Shown here piece by piece: positions 1-10,639 of a stretch of 64,000 bases of DNA; positions within the stretch are counted from its first letter, which is position 1, and each line of letters begins with the position of its first letter. This stretch comes from Datisca glomerata. Its lineage: Eukaryota > Streptophyta > Magnoliopsida > Cucurbitales > Datiscaceae. The notes beneath the pieces were generated by a model. It had not been told where the DNA came from, made no database searches, and saw nothing but the letters and a program-made list of their open reading frames with translations. The position numbers and the translations under genes are program-made. The stretch is from assembly GCA_003255025.1 (NCBI GenBank), contig QANY01005849.1:57648-121647 (forward strand), in the 5' to 3' direction.

Positions 1-170
1 CCCCCCCCCCCCCATCTGTCCCCCACTATCTATCTCTATCTTTCTTCCCTGTAAATGATGTTAATTGTTGCTTCCCTCACTATCTATCTCTCTCCCTCAT
101 TATCTATCTCTCTCTGCCCCTCACTATATATCTCTATCTCTCTTCGCCGTAAATGATATTTAATTATTAT
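1..170. repeat. C-run and CTAT/CTCT-rich low-complexity sequence
   Basis: The window opens with 13 C, followed by CTATCTATCTCT-type repeats and two phrases resembling CTGTAAATGATG. Similar wording recurs at 14560-14635, upstream of the second Lon fragment, so this looks like shared flank of a duplicated block rather than coding sequence. Confidence 0.7.
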
Positions 171-179
171 TTTTTCTAT

Positions 180-665
180 GAATTGTGTAGATAGCTGAGA
201 TTAATTCAGTTTTCTTGGGATTTTTTTGCTTTCTTTTTTTGTTTTCAAGATTTTATTTGTTTTTACTTCCTAATTTTTTTCATGTGTTATAAATAATGCA
301 AAAGCTAAAATTCCTAAATCCGAATCATCGTCAATTTACGTGTTACTAATCTTTCCGGCATTTAATTATGAATTTACTGTATCAAAACTAATTACGGTAC
401 TACAAAACTAATAATATATATTTAGATATAAAAAATAATTTAGTATTATTAACAGAATTTTAATTTTTTTCCATTGAGCTGTGTGTATGATAGTTTGACC
501 AGGATACTTTTGGGTGCAAAATCATTGGGTTTGAAAATGACCATAACGCCAGCGCTTTGGGATGATTTTGATTTGATATTATCCAAAAAGATACCTAGCT
601 AGGGTTAATGATGGTGATGAGAAGAATAAGGAAGGAAACGACAATCTTAGGGCTTCAATAAAAAC
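180..665 (+). pseudogene. ASG1-like gene fragment (intron plus exon 2)
   Basis: The stretch 488-660 aligns by eye with exon 2 of the ASG1-like gene at 37547-37741 (- strand). Shared wording includes GATAGTTTGA, a CATTGGGTTTGAAA phrase, TTATCCAAAAAGA, and the run encoding N-D-G-[D]-x-K-x-K-E-x-x-[DN]-x-[LF]-[RK]-A-S. In-frame stops (TAG, TAA) show it is dead. The preceding 200-290 resembles the intron of the ASG1-like pseudogene at 6133-6200 (TTCAAGATTTTATTTGT), so introns are kept and this is a DNA-level duplication, not a processed copy. It stops where Lon-like sequence starts at about 712. Confidence 0.65.
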
Positions 666-711
666 ATTCGAATTTTCTTATAAATAAAATGGCCTGAGAA
701 TGTATTTAAGG

Positions 712-1125
712 GTTGGAGTTGTTATGGGTCTAACTGGGACAACGATGAGAGGTGGTTCCACTGAGTACACATAGAAACAATTAAGCATAGTTGAGCAAGG
801 TGGAGGGGGGAAGGAAAGCTTCAATATGCATCAGATCAACCTAAATATTGCGTGATGAAAAAAGTGCCCAACTTTCTTATAGAGTTGCAAGAGCAATACT
901 GGTTGTGAAAGAACCATGTAATATATTCTTTGCAGTTTCCAAGCTTCATCTTTGTGTCCTTGCTAGCGGCGCCACTAATGTAAAGGATGTGTTAACTGCT
1001 GGAGTCTCCATGATCACTTCCACATTGTCCCTTACCATGAATAAGCCTGTCAAAAATGATTTGGCTATGTCTGGGAGAGTACTCTCATAGGACGACTTCT
1101 CCGAATTAGTGGGATATGTGTGTGT
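712..1125 (+). pseudogene. Lon protease gene fragment 1 (P-domain, dead)
   Basis: Translated pieces match the proteolytic domain of the intact Lon gene in this window (residues about 789-915). They run from a V-G-V-V-M-G-L start through S-K-L-H-L, S-M-I-T-S and N-K-P-V-K-N-D-L-A-M-S-G. The serine motif G-P-S-A-G is changed to V-L-T-A-G, so the nucleophile is gone. There are in-frame stops near 760-855 and a 1-base loss at about 1079. Downstream 1126-1250 resembles the last Lon intron, so the copy is not retroprocessed. The N-K-P-V-K-N-D wording is shared with the fragment at 14728, so both derive from one already diverged ancestor. Confidence 0.85.
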
Positions 1126-1306
1126 CTATGACTCTATATATTTGGGTGTGTATCGATTATTTTATTTACTTTGTTTATTTACAATAGTTTTGTTTTGTTC
1201 TTTAGCCTTATTAAGCTGACTTTCATATGTTTTTGTGAATAAGATTCTAAAATGGTATAATACCCCTAAAAACCACAATGATCACCAGCGTAACAGCGAC
1301 CGCAAG

Positions 1307-1654
1307 CAGGGGCGAGGTCCTAAAATTTTCAAAGGGGGTTAAATTATGACGACAAAATATAGAAAATTACATATTTAGTAAAAATCAAAATAACGCTGAT
1401 TATTTATCCATTTATCTCATTATGCATCTAATTTTTATAATTCGTAGGTGAAAACATTCACTCAATAAAAAAACTGTATTAACTACTAAAATTATGGTGG
1501 AAAAGGAAATTAAGTTGATAGTTCTAAAATATTAAGAGGGAAAGAACTTATATGTTTGACTAATTTAAGCATTTAGTTACTAATATTTACTAAACTATCT
1601 TAAAATAAAGGGGACAGCTCCCCCCCCCCCCTCTGCTAACGGTGGACTCACACT
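1307..1654. mobile_element. Candidate small insertion flanked by 9-bp direct repeats
   Basis: GACCGCAAG occurs at 1298-1306 and again at 1655-1663. Between them lie 348 bp that begin CAGGGGCGAGGTCC and contain an AT-rich core and a run of about 13 C (1619-1631). A 9-bp TSD fits a Mutator-like element, but I see no clear terminal inverted repeats. It could also be another small element type or chance. Confidence 0.35.
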
Positions 1655-1817
1655 GACCGCAAGTATACTCGAGGAGGTGAAGCAACAGCGATCATGTATG
1701 TTATTAAAAAGTTTAAAGTGGGAAAATGTCGGGTAGAGAGGAGGGAAATGATAGGGTATTGATGATTGATGAGTTAAAATTCATTAAGTTGAAAATTAAT
1801 AATTAAAAGATTAATTA

Positions 1818-2675
1818 GCATCCACGTGCATCTCATGTGGTATCCATGTAAACAACGTGGATGGAAAAATTGATGGGGTTTAACGGAAGGATTAAAGGAA
1901 AATAAAATTTTAAGTTAATGGATGAATATAATCATATAAAAAGTTAATGGACTAAAAAGATAAATTTTAAGCATTCTCCTATTTATGTACAAATCCTCGA
2001 CCCATTATGAGGGATGAGTGACTTTGGGGAACGAGTGACTTTGTTCAAATGATATGTCATAATATTATATTAATATATTTAATTAATTATATTCAGAATA
2101 TTTTAAGAATATTACTTAATCTATTGGATATCTAAAGTTCTAGATTTTTTAGAAACATTTTCGACAATAGTATCCGTAATTATTTTTAAATTTTCTTTAT
2201 TATCATTTCAGTGTATTTATTATCTTAATTACTCCTATAATATTTTTGAACTATTTTGTATTTATTGTCTCAATTATTTATATGAAAAGTGTTTAAACTA
2301 TCACCTTTAAAGACGTTTTCACCTAATTATTAATCTAAAATCTTAAAATAGTAATTATAAATAAAAATAAGTCTCAAATTAACCTAATATTTTGTTATTG
2401 TCATTTTTATATATTTATAATCAAACGAGCCTTAATAAAGAGAAAAAGTTTCATTGAGCGGGAAAAAACTTTCTTTATTGCACTTTTTTAAGTTAACATC
2501 ACAAAGGAAGTGCATTTTTAAGTAAAAAATTGACCTTATACTAATATTTATAAAAATTTATATTCACGTGCAATGAATGTCTTTAAAACTAGTATAACTA
2601 ACTATACTCATAAAATTTTGAAAGAGACCAAAATTATTAGTTGAGTCGGTCATAGTTAAATTTTACTTTCATGAT
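1818..2675 (+). repeat. Large direct repeat, copy 1
   Basis: This pairs with 4605-5440 (copy 2). Matching landmarks, in the same order, are CATCCACGTG, AACAACGTGG versus AACAATGTGG, GGGATGAGTGACTTTGG, GAGTGACTTT, TATCACCTTTAAAGA, ACTTTCTTTATTGCACTTTT and CCAAAATTATTAG. Neither copy has a convincing reading frame. The two differ by scattered changes and small indels, so the duplication is old. Confidence 0.75.
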
Positions 2676-3250
2676 TGTTGATGCCGAAAACATCAACAGT
2701 ACATATGCGTGTCTCCCGTGTTAAGCATGGGCATCCTCTTGATCCGGAGAATGTGCAACGATGATGTTGTGTATGTTAATCCCCCTTACTGGAGTTCCTC
2801 ACGACCTCAACGTCTGCAAGAGACAAACAAAGAAGCCATATAGTGGGGGAACTCAGGGGCGGTTGCCCTGCCTAAGGGCCTCCGATTCCTAATTCAGTAT
2901 CTTGACATTAATTTGGCATAGTTCCCTTAAAGAAGAAAATGGCCTATCTCTTCTATCGATCGGGGAAAGTATTTATACAATTATACCTGAGTTCTCAGGA
3001 TAGAAGGAAGCATGTCGAAGAAGCCCCTTAGAGGCATGTTAGAGAAGTTTTGCGAGACACGAAGCCTGCCTCGATTGCTATTGATTGGACAGAAGGGAGG
3101 TGACTTTGACATCAAGTGATGATCATTTAATGTCGAAATGAGCAGACGGGGGCTATCTTGACATTTTTTCATAGCGATTGGACCCGTAGGGCACTACTTT
3201 GGGCTAGTAATGATGGTCTTGGTACTTGAGGTTAACTGAGCTCTCTTCCT
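2676..3250. other. Unassigned dispersed-repeat-like sequence
   Basis: The stretch opens with an 8-bp inverted repeat (TGTTGATG/CATCAACA). It has higher GC than its surroundings, with phrases such as GGGGGAACTCAGGGGCGG, a style seen in decayed plant transposable elements. The short - strand frame at 2981-3172 resembles nothing I know. It separates Lon/ASG1-derived fragments from each other. I cannot assign it to a family. Confidence 0.35.
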
Positions 3251-3256
3251 GGGCTT

Positions 3257-3700
3257 TGTTTATGAGAAACTTCTAAGCACACAACGTTTTCCAACTCTCC
3301 CTGCCGAAGAATTCGATATAAATGGATCGACAATACCTCAAAGTCTCCTCTTAATGAATCCGAATGGAGTTGCCTCATTGTAAATTCAACCATATGATCA
3401 AAACCAACTTGTTCAAGGTAAGGAATATTTATTTGATGTCCATTTCTATTTGTTTACTTTTGTTTTTATAACTTTTCTCTCTGATGAAAAAAAAAAAAGA
3501 ATTCTCCTTGCCTATCAATAATGAGTCCATGAGAAATTAGTGGCATACGAAGATCAATGGCGTTGTAAAATCAATACGTAAACACATTCGAGTCGAGCCG
3601 GTAATTTCAACAACTAGCACAAGCTCATACTACTATGACTAGTAACTTAAGGAATGGATCAACTGTTCAAAGCATTGATCAAGAAATAAATAATTTTGAG
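3257..3700 (+). pseudogene. ASG1-like gene fragment (exons 5 and 6)
   Basis: Exon 5 homology runs from about 3257 (Y-E-K-L-L, then F-P-T-L) to 3417, ending with the phrase that encodes Y-D-Q-N-Q-L-V-Q in the gene at 36.3 kb. A donor-like GTAAGG follows. Exon 6 homology starts near 3500 (L-P-x-x-[ND]-[ND]-S-M/I-R-N) and continues to about 3695, ending in S-I-D-Q-E. That last part corresponds to the piece of the intact gene now stranded at 31093-31192 beyond a retrotransposon. This copy therefore spans the insertion point without the insert. It carries internal stops (for example TAG in place of CAG after R-N). Confidence 0.7.
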
Positions 3701-3969
3701 TGTAATTGTGCGTGTTTGTAAATTTGGTGAACCTAAACAATGATTGGTAAGTGTAATGATGATGATGTATTTTGAGTTTAGGGAAGATAAGGGACTTATT
3801 TCAAGTGTTGAATATTCTTTTCAAGTTCTTAACTGCTGCATTACTTTTGTTCATACATTATTTATTTTCCAGTCATCGCTAAGTCTACCTATATTGAAGT
3901 TTATCATGTTAAGGTTCAGAAAATTTAATATCTTATCCAAGATTCAACTTTAATAGTTTTTATGCACAC

Positions 3970-3970
<1 letters not shown>

Positions 3971-4008
<38 letters not shown>

Positions 4009-4032
4009 ATTACTAAGCATATATATATATAT
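3971..4032. repeat. (AT)n microsatellite
   Basis: Alternating TA runs at 3971-4006, with a second short run at 4020-4032. No other signal in 3701-4229. Confidence 0.95.
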
Positions 4033-4229
4033 GAATAACCCTAAACCCGCTAGCAAAAGGGTTGATTAAGGGCATTCTTGATATTTAAAAAAACTAATGC
4101 CGTTAGTAAGAAAATTAATGTTTTTGGGATTTTTTGTCTACAAAATAAAATATCAACAGAGGTATGTGTCTTTTTTGAAACTATAGGGAGTGTCTGCGTC
4201 TTTTAGACAAACCTTAAGGGTGTTTGCGT

Positions 4230-4395
4230 ACTTTTCACTTATAAAAATATCCAAAATCCTTTATTTTTGTAAAACTGATTGGAGTAAATAATTTAGTTAC
4301 TAAATTACACATATGTGAACATAACTAATTTGTTTATGCATGTGTAACTTTCACAGCTAAATTAATTAGCTCGGTCATTTTTTACCATTTTTGCT
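4230..4395. mobile_element. MITE-like repeat, diverged copy D
   Basis: The interior matches the MITE-like copies at 5508 and 9667, with GGAGTAAATAATTTAGTTA, AAATTACACAT..GTG and a GCTAAATTAATTA phrase followed by a GTCATTTTT..CCATTTTTGC end. The left end is diverged. Confidence 0.5.
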
Positions 4396-4604
4396 AAAAA
4401 AATTGGATTCACGTACGCTTAATCAAAGGAGATTCTCTCATAAAGAATCGTGTCGATCTGGAAGGCCAACCGTTCATCTTTAAATTGTGATCTACTGTCA
4501 TGGATTCAAGTATACTTCAAATTTTTCAGTTATTTGATATTTGATGTGTTTAACATGAGTTTTTGGAGTTTTAAGATACAGTTTATACCAATAAGGGTTT
4601 TATC

Positions 4605-5440
4605 TAACATCCACGTGTATCTCAGTAGCGTCCACGTAAACAATGTGGCTAGAAACAATGACGGAGTTCAATGAAATGACTAAATATGAACAAAATTTTA
4701 AGTTAATAAATGAACGTAATCATTTTAAACATTAATGGACTGTTTCAGTACATTTATAAAAGTTAATAGATTTAAAATAGCATTCTCCTTTTTAGGCATA
4801 GAAACCACGACCCACTATGGGGGATGAGTGACTTTGGGGGACGAGTGACTTTTTTTAGATGGTACATAAGAATATTATATTAGTATAATTAATTATATTC
4901 GTCATATTATAAGAATATTATTTAATCTATACTATATCTAAAATTGTAGAAGTCGTAGAAATATTTTTAGACAATAGTATCCCTAAATATTTGTTAAAGT
5001 TCATATATTATTATTTTAATGTATTTATTATCCTAATTATTCATATGAAAAGTTTTTTTAACGATTTTGTATTTATTATCTCAATTATTTATATGAAAAG
5101 TCTTTTAACTATTTTATATAAACTATCACCTTTAAAGATATTTCACCTAATTATTAATATAAAATAGGTCTCAAATTAACTTAATATTTCTTTATTGTCA
5201 TTTTTATGTGTTTATTAATCTAACGAGCCTTAAAAACGTGAAAAAAAATAATTGAGCGGGGAAAAACTTTCTTTATTGCACTTTTTAAGTTAACATAAAA
5301 AAGAAAATGCATATATTAGAAAAATTATCATCATAATAATATTTGTAAAACTTTATATTCACGTGCAGCATATATCTCATAAAAGTTTGAAAGAAACCAA
5401 AATTATTAGCTGAGTCTGTCATAGTTAAATTTTATTTTCA
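4605..5440 (+). repeat. Large direct repeat, copy 2
   Basis: This is the partner of 1818-2675, about 2.78 kb downstream in the same orientation; the shared landmarks are listed there. It is followed directly by the MITE-like copy at 5508 and the ASG1-like pseudogene at 5879. Copy 1 is instead followed by the unassigned repeat at 2676. Confidence 0.75.
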
Positions 5441-5507
5441 TGTGAACATGAGAATATTGATATCTGCATTTTTCATTCCTTTACGACCAAAATAAATAAG
5501 GAGAACT

Positions 5508-5715
5508 ACGAAAATGATTGAACAATAGAGGTGAATTATAAAATTGTCCAAAAACTTTTTTGTGCAAAAATGACTGGAGTAAATAATTTAGTTATTAAAT
5601 TACATGTGTAAACTTAATTAATTTCTTTACGCTTATTTCACGTTCATAACTAAATTAATTATGTCGGACATTTTTGGCCATTTTCGCGAAAAAATATTTT
5701 TCAGTCATTTTTGCA
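5508..5715. mobile_element. MITE-like repeat, copy A
   Basis: A non-coding unit of about 208 bp with imperfect terminal inverted repeats. The left end reads ACGAAAATGATTGAACAAT and the right end reads ATTTTTCAGTCATTTTTGCA. Interior landmarks are TAAATAATTTAGTTA and AACTAAATTAATTATGTC. Related copies lie at 4230, 9667 and 17850. Confidence 0.55.
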
Positions 5716-5724
5716 ATTAAAGTG

Positions 5725-5815
5725 ACTTTTGGTGCACTCTTATTAAGAGAGAAAATTGCAACTTATATATATATATATATGCAATTTTCTCTCTTAATAA
5801 GAGTGCACCAAAAGT
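5725..5815. repeat. Perfect inverted repeat (36-bp arms, 19-bp AT spacer)
   Basis: The left arm 5725-5760 is the exact reverse complement of the right arm 5780-5815. The spacer 5761-5779 is mostly (AT)n. The right arm continues into sequence that also occurs, diverged and without a partner arm, at 10046-10098 upstream of the next ASG1-like exon 1. The right arm therefore looks ancestral and the left arm a later inverted copy. Confidence 0.9.
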
Positions 5816-5878
5816 TTTTCTGACTTCATATCAACTAGCTATTTTCCATAGTAATTTCATATTCTCTATCAACGAATG

Positions 5879-7405
5879 AAGAAAATGGACAACAACGAAC
5901 CGTCATGCTTTCCCAAAGGTAATTAATTAATCTTTTTCTTTACATTTTCATGTTTCTTTCATTATTCAAGATTTTATTTTAACTTTCTTCATCATGTTTA
6001 TAACTTATGGAAGCATGATTGAAGTTCTAGCTATATTATTCGCCTTTAATTAATTAGAAGAAATTACATTACTCGAAAAAAAAAAGAATTTGGTGTAGAG
6101 TAGGTTAGATTATTATACTCTAATAAAAAAATTCTTGGGATTTTTCTTGATCTCTTCTTTTCTTTTCTTTTTTTCAAGATTTTATTTGTAATTGCTTCTT
6201 GTTTTCTTTCATGTTATAAGATATGACAACATGAAAACTTGGTGAGTTTACAGTCTATATTTTCTGGCCAGTTCAACTGTTAATCATCTATATCATTCCA
6301 ATAATACAGTCTTGAAAAGAATAACAAATTACTTATATATTCATTAATTACTTTTGCAAGGAGTTTTGGTGTCAAATTTGGTATCTGCTATTTTTATAGT
6401 TATTGATTAACAATTTATTTGAGCTGCTTGTTTGAGAATTTGGCCACTGCTTATCAATTGAATTTGGAACTGGATTTGAAACTAGACAAGGTGACGTTAT
6501 TTTTTATTCAGATAAAATCGGAATCATCCAAGAGGAAGAGTTCGGGTAATGATAGTGACGGGAATAAGAAAGAAAAAGACAATTTTAAAGCTTCAAGATT
6601 CCGTATTTATTCTATCAAAATTGGATGATGGATGATAATTATTTTCAATATCAAATAATTATACATAACAAAATTTATTTTGCATGTTTTGGACTGTTTC
6701 AATTTTTTCATTATGTCCTTTTGTAGACTCTAGAAGCCATCAAAACCAATTTATGTATGTATTATTAATTAAAGTGAATTTTATTTGCAGAAAGAAGCTA
6801 CATATGAAGGAGATTTGGCTAGAAAAATCTTTTTAAAAAAAATGAAGTTGACATGGGAAATTCTGGAAAATGGTTTGAAGAAGAAAGATTGAAATAGAGT
6901 GCTCTGACATTATAGGTATTAGAGCTGCGTTTGACAAATCAAGGAGAAATCCTAGAAGTTGAGGTGATTTACACTTTCTTAAGAGTTTCTATTTAATTGT
7001 TTAAATAATAAATTATATTCTTGCTTCAAAAATTACACAAATTAATTTTTTTTAAATATTTTCTGTTAGAAAAAGCACCATCATTTTATGAAGAGGTTGA
7101 ATCACAGTCATGAAAATCGACAAAATGGTCATCATCACGGCCAGATTTTACTGATAATCAAGCAGCTCTATATGTAGGTTTAAGTAATTTCTTCAATATA
7201 TATACACATATATATAGTTCAATAAAATATCAGTTTGTTCATTTTTATATAATTTTAAGAGGCATTATATTCAATGTCAACATGGAGAATTTAACATCCA
7301 TTATGAGAAGGTTTTTAGAGTACGACGAGAATCTCTCCATGCTAAGCCAACCGCATTTTCCAACTCTTACTTTTATGACCTTTCATGATCGTGTATACAA
7401 TTTCA
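5879..7405 (+). pseudogene. ASG1-like pseudogene with exon order kept
   Basis: Blocks in the same order as the gene at 36.0-38.0 kb are visible. They are an exon-1-like start at about 5887 (M-D-N), exon 2 at 6420-6628 (K-R-K-S-x-G-N-D.., then K-A-S-R-F and S-I-K-I-G), exon 3 at 6791-6965 (Y-E-G-D-L, then W-E-I-L-E-N-G-L-K-K-K), exon 4 at 7077-7175 (A-P-S-F-Y, then D-F-T-D-N-Q-A) and exon 5 at 7268-7400 (H-Y-E-K-V, then L-S-Q-P-H-F-P-T-L). A stop after S-I-K-I-G, a frameshift plus stops in exon 3 and a stop in exon 4 make it non-functional. Introns are retained, so it arose by DNA duplication. Confidence 0.75.
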
Positions 7406-7423
7406 TCTAATACAAATGATGTT

Positions 7424-7493
7424 GAATAAATATCCTAAAAATGTACTCTTTAGCTTTTGAATAAATATCCTAAAAATGTACTCTTTAGATTTT
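7424..7493. repeat. 35-bp tandem duplication
   Basis: GAATAAATATCCTAAAAATG and what follows is present twice with period 35 and almost no differences, so it is recent. It follows the exon 5 remnant directly. Confidence 0.85.
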
Positions 7494-7611
7494 GAGAAAA
7501 CATTCAGTAAAGAATGAGAATTATAATTTTTCTTTAATACTCATCCCATTTAGATACAATATAAAAGGCGGCATCGCCTCCTTCCTTTTCATGTAGACCC
7601 CATGCACATCA

Positions 7612-8110
7612 CACAATTACAAGAAAAATGACCCTTAGTGATGAAAAAGTTAATCGCTAAAGTTAAGAATATCGTTGCTATAAAGTTTTAGGAATAAAAC
7701 ACAATATGTCGCCAAATTATCACCACATCCTTCAAATTATCAACTTCCATTTGGTCTTGAAATTTGCCTGTGACAAATAATATATTTCCACCGATGAATA
7801 TAACAATACAACGAAAAAGATTATATGGTTGTCATCTGCATCAATTAGCAAAAGAATAAATTCGTCGCCAATTAGGCAATTCAATTGAATAACCAAAACC
7901 TTAATCCAAGAATTAAAAGACTTTAAAAAATAATGCGAATTACTATTAGTATTGAAAGTATTGGTTAACAACAAAAATTAACTTAATAATTTTGGATCAT
8001 AATGTTAAACAACAGAACCAAATTTATACGCTTAGAAAACTAATTTAAGTGCCTAATAACTAATTCTTGAAGCCTAATACCTACACCTTTAGTGATATGT
8101 CTTTAGTTGG
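7612..8110. mobile_element. Decayed CACTA-like terminus
   Basis: ATTACAAGAAAAATGACCC is followed by TTAGTGATG, TTAATCGCTAAAG and GTCGCCAA phrases. These resemble the terminal and subterminal repeats of plant CACTA (En/Spm) elements, which begin CACTACAAGAAAA with G-C-G-A-C-G-rich repeats. The first bases are mutated and I cannot place the other end. The label rests on recall of the general CACTA pattern. Confidence 0.4.
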
Positions 8111-8167
8111 AAATAATCAGAGTTTTAAGGTAAAGTCAACCCCAATTGAAGTGCTAAAAGATATAAA

Positions 8168-8440
8168 GCAAGGTTACTGGCTAAAAGATTTCATCAAACT
8201 CCTGATGTAGATTTTATAGAGGTTTTTAGTCAAATGATAAAACCTACAATTGTCAAAACTTCACTTGGCAGTAACGCATTCTTAAATGACGTTCTCAAAG
8301 AATCGTGACTAAATCTGAAGGGCTGAATCCATGACTCTTGAAGAACTTCATGTTCTTCTCAAATTTGAAGAACAATTTCTTGAATCCAAAACCAAGCAAC
8401 ACAAAAACCTATTTCAACAGACAACCCTTGTAGTTGTTGT
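8168..8440 (+). pseudogene. Ty1/copia polyprotein scrap
   Basis: At 8168-8262 one frame reads A-R-L-L-A-K-R-F-H-Q-T-P-D-V-D-F, which matches the reverse transcriptase motif K-A-R-L-V-A-K-G-F-x-Q-x-x-G-x-D-[YF] of copia elements. It continues to K-P-T-I-V. The following 8320-8440 has a short frame (M-T-L-E-E-L-H..) faintly like a copia gag. No LTRs are seen next to it. Confidence 0.55.
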
Positions 8441-9666
8441 CGCAACGTGCATGCGAAGCGGAATGGCTATGGAAAAATCATTTTAAAATAGAAATTTAGA
8501 GCCGTCACCAATCATTTTAGGGTGTGATTGGTCAACCAATTTTAAAATAATAATTTTGGTCTACGAAAACTCAAAGTTAGTTCTAGAGTCATTTGTGTGT
8601 GAAGAATGTATTATCACCCCCCAACACATTATTAAAATGGTTACCAAATTTAATCATATGCTATCCAAATTAAAAAAAAATTGAATGAATAAGTGAAAAA
8701 AATTTATTTTGAATGTCCCATTAGTTATGGTCTTGTATCATAAAATGAAACAAAACAAATGACCTTTAATGAGTGGTACAAAGACCATTGAAAAGTAATT
8801 TTTTTATTCAAGTTCGATTTAACCAAAAAAAAATGAAACGGACTTGGATAGACATAGACTTCGACCTCGACTCAATTCGGGTTCACTTTAATTGAAAAAA
8901 TGAAATGATATTTGATCTAGCTTCATATGGTAACCAGAGCTAGACTAGTGCAAGCTCTGAATGTTGAGAAGTCATGCATGGATTTTGATAAAAAAAAATA
9001 TACTAAAATGATTCATTCACTTGAATTGTATCAAAACAGAGCAATGTGATGCATGTCTATGCATCGTAATTCTTGAATATAAATGCAAAGTAGTGATTTT
9101 GAATGCATGCATGTTATGCATGGTCGTAAACATTTGTAAGAAAATTATTTGATGATTTTTTTAAAAGTTGACTAACGTAGCCATATCTGCCATCCTTCAG
9201 AACTATCACTTGGCATAGGATCATGGACACACAATTAAGTATCGAGCATACTTTCAAGAAATTATGCATCCTTATTTATTGGTTTATGCCCTAGTAATCA
9301 GCTCTACGTAAATGAAGAAGACAAAAGAATAATTTTTCCATATTTTGCTTTTTTTCTTCCAATCATGTTTTAGCTTTCGTCGTGCGCATACTGACTTTTT
9401 TTGTGATGACTTTTTAGATTTCATCTCGCATTCAGACTGCCTTTCTCAATTTCTTTTCTTTTATTCTCTCCTTTTTCTTAATCAATTAGCTTTCACCTAA
9501 TCATGTTTATGCTTCTGAGTTATTTCAAGAGTAATTAATGATATTTTTATTTCCCTTGGAATTAATTGTAGTAAGGAATAATGGAGCTACGAGTAATTAA
9601 ATTTCAAGAGTAATTAATGATATTTTTATTTTCATTGTTTTAGTACCAAAATAAATAGAGAGAACT
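8441..9666. other. Non-coding AT-rich stretch
   Basis: I see no reading frame of substance, no RNA gene and no clear repeat boundary. The last part (9600-9666) resembles the left flank of MITE-like copy A at 5450-5507, so the duplicated block shared with the 5.4-6.2 kb region starts near here. Confidence 0.5.
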
Positions 9667-9876
9667 ACGAAAATGACTGAAAAATAGTGGTGAATTACAA
9701 TAATGACCAAAATCTATTTTTTGTGCGAAAATGGACGGTGTAAATAATTTAGTTACAAATTATACATGTAAACTTAATTAATTTATTTATGCGTGTGTAA
9801 TTTTCCTAACTAAATTAATTATGTCAGTCACTTCTGCCATTTTACTTAAAAAATAATTTTTCGACCATTTTTACGT
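9667..9876. mobile_element. MITE-like repeat, copy B
   Basis: ACGAAAATGACTGAAAAATA at the left and ATTTTTCGACCATTTTTACG at the right form imperfect inverted ends of a unit of about 210 bp. The flank is the same as copy A (GAGAACT), so A and B were duplicated together with the neighbouring ASG1-like exon 1 rather than inserted independently. Confidence 0.55.
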
Positions 9877-10045
9877 TCACTTAGAAATGTGACTTTTTTT
9901 TGTCATTTTTCTAAACAAATACCAATCGTGAAAGAGAAAAATAGAAATTAATTTTAGTGGTCCAAAAATATCTATTAGTTCATGATGTTTAGGTATTTTA
10001 ATATTAAAATATTATGTCTAAATTAGAAATAAAAATGATATATAT

Positions 10046-10390
10046 ATAAAAGTTGCGATTTTCTTCCTTAATAAGAATAGTATGAGAAATCAAAAGTTTT
10101 TTGACTTCATATGAGCTAGTTCGTTTCCATAGTAATTTCTTATTCTCTATCAAAGAAAAAAAATGGACAACGAAATTTCAGAAATTAATCAGAATCTTCT
10201 GTCTTCAACTTCAACTTCTTATAGTGATCGGCATTCTGAATCAGAATCTGTTGGTTCTAATTTTGAAGATCAGAATGAGATAACCAAGAGACTTGCATCA
10301 GCAATGAACCCAAAGATAATTAATTAATCTTTCTCCTTTGCATTTGCATGTTTCTTTCTTTATTCAAGATTTTATTTCAACTCAATCAAT
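10046..10390 (+). pseudogene. ASG1-like fragment: 5' flank and exon 1 only
   Basis: The flank 10046-10160 matches 5780-5880 (TTGACTTCATAT, then TTTCCATAGTAATTTC). From the ATG at 10164 an open frame M-D-N-E-I-S-E-I-N-Q-N-L-L.. rich in Ser, Glu and Asn runs about 50 codons to 10326, then TAA. It resembles the start of the copy at 13498 (N-N-L-Y-L-P-P-T-S) and loosely the intact gene (E-N-L-L-P-P-S-T). Intron-like sequence with TTCAAGATTTTATTTCAAC follows. Later exons are missing here. Confidence 0.5.
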
Positions 10391-10639
10391 GAGGATGAGG
10401 ATAAGGATAAAATTTTTTAGGGGTGTAAAATTAACTCAATGTGAATCAACCCTTTAATGGGTTGAAAGTGTACATTTGATGAAAAGATTCTCTATGATAA
10501 TTTCTCATATATAAAAACGCATAAAATAGAGAGTAAAATCTCTATACAAGATTATGAAAATATTTAAGCTTTGAATTTTGTTTATGTTGTTACAAGTCTT
10601 TTCTTCTTCTTTTTTTAACTTTGTTCATTATTTTCATGA

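Noticed and set aside
2981..3172. 63-codon - strand frame
   Set aside because: No recognisable motif. It sits in a decayed repeat between ASG1-like fragments.
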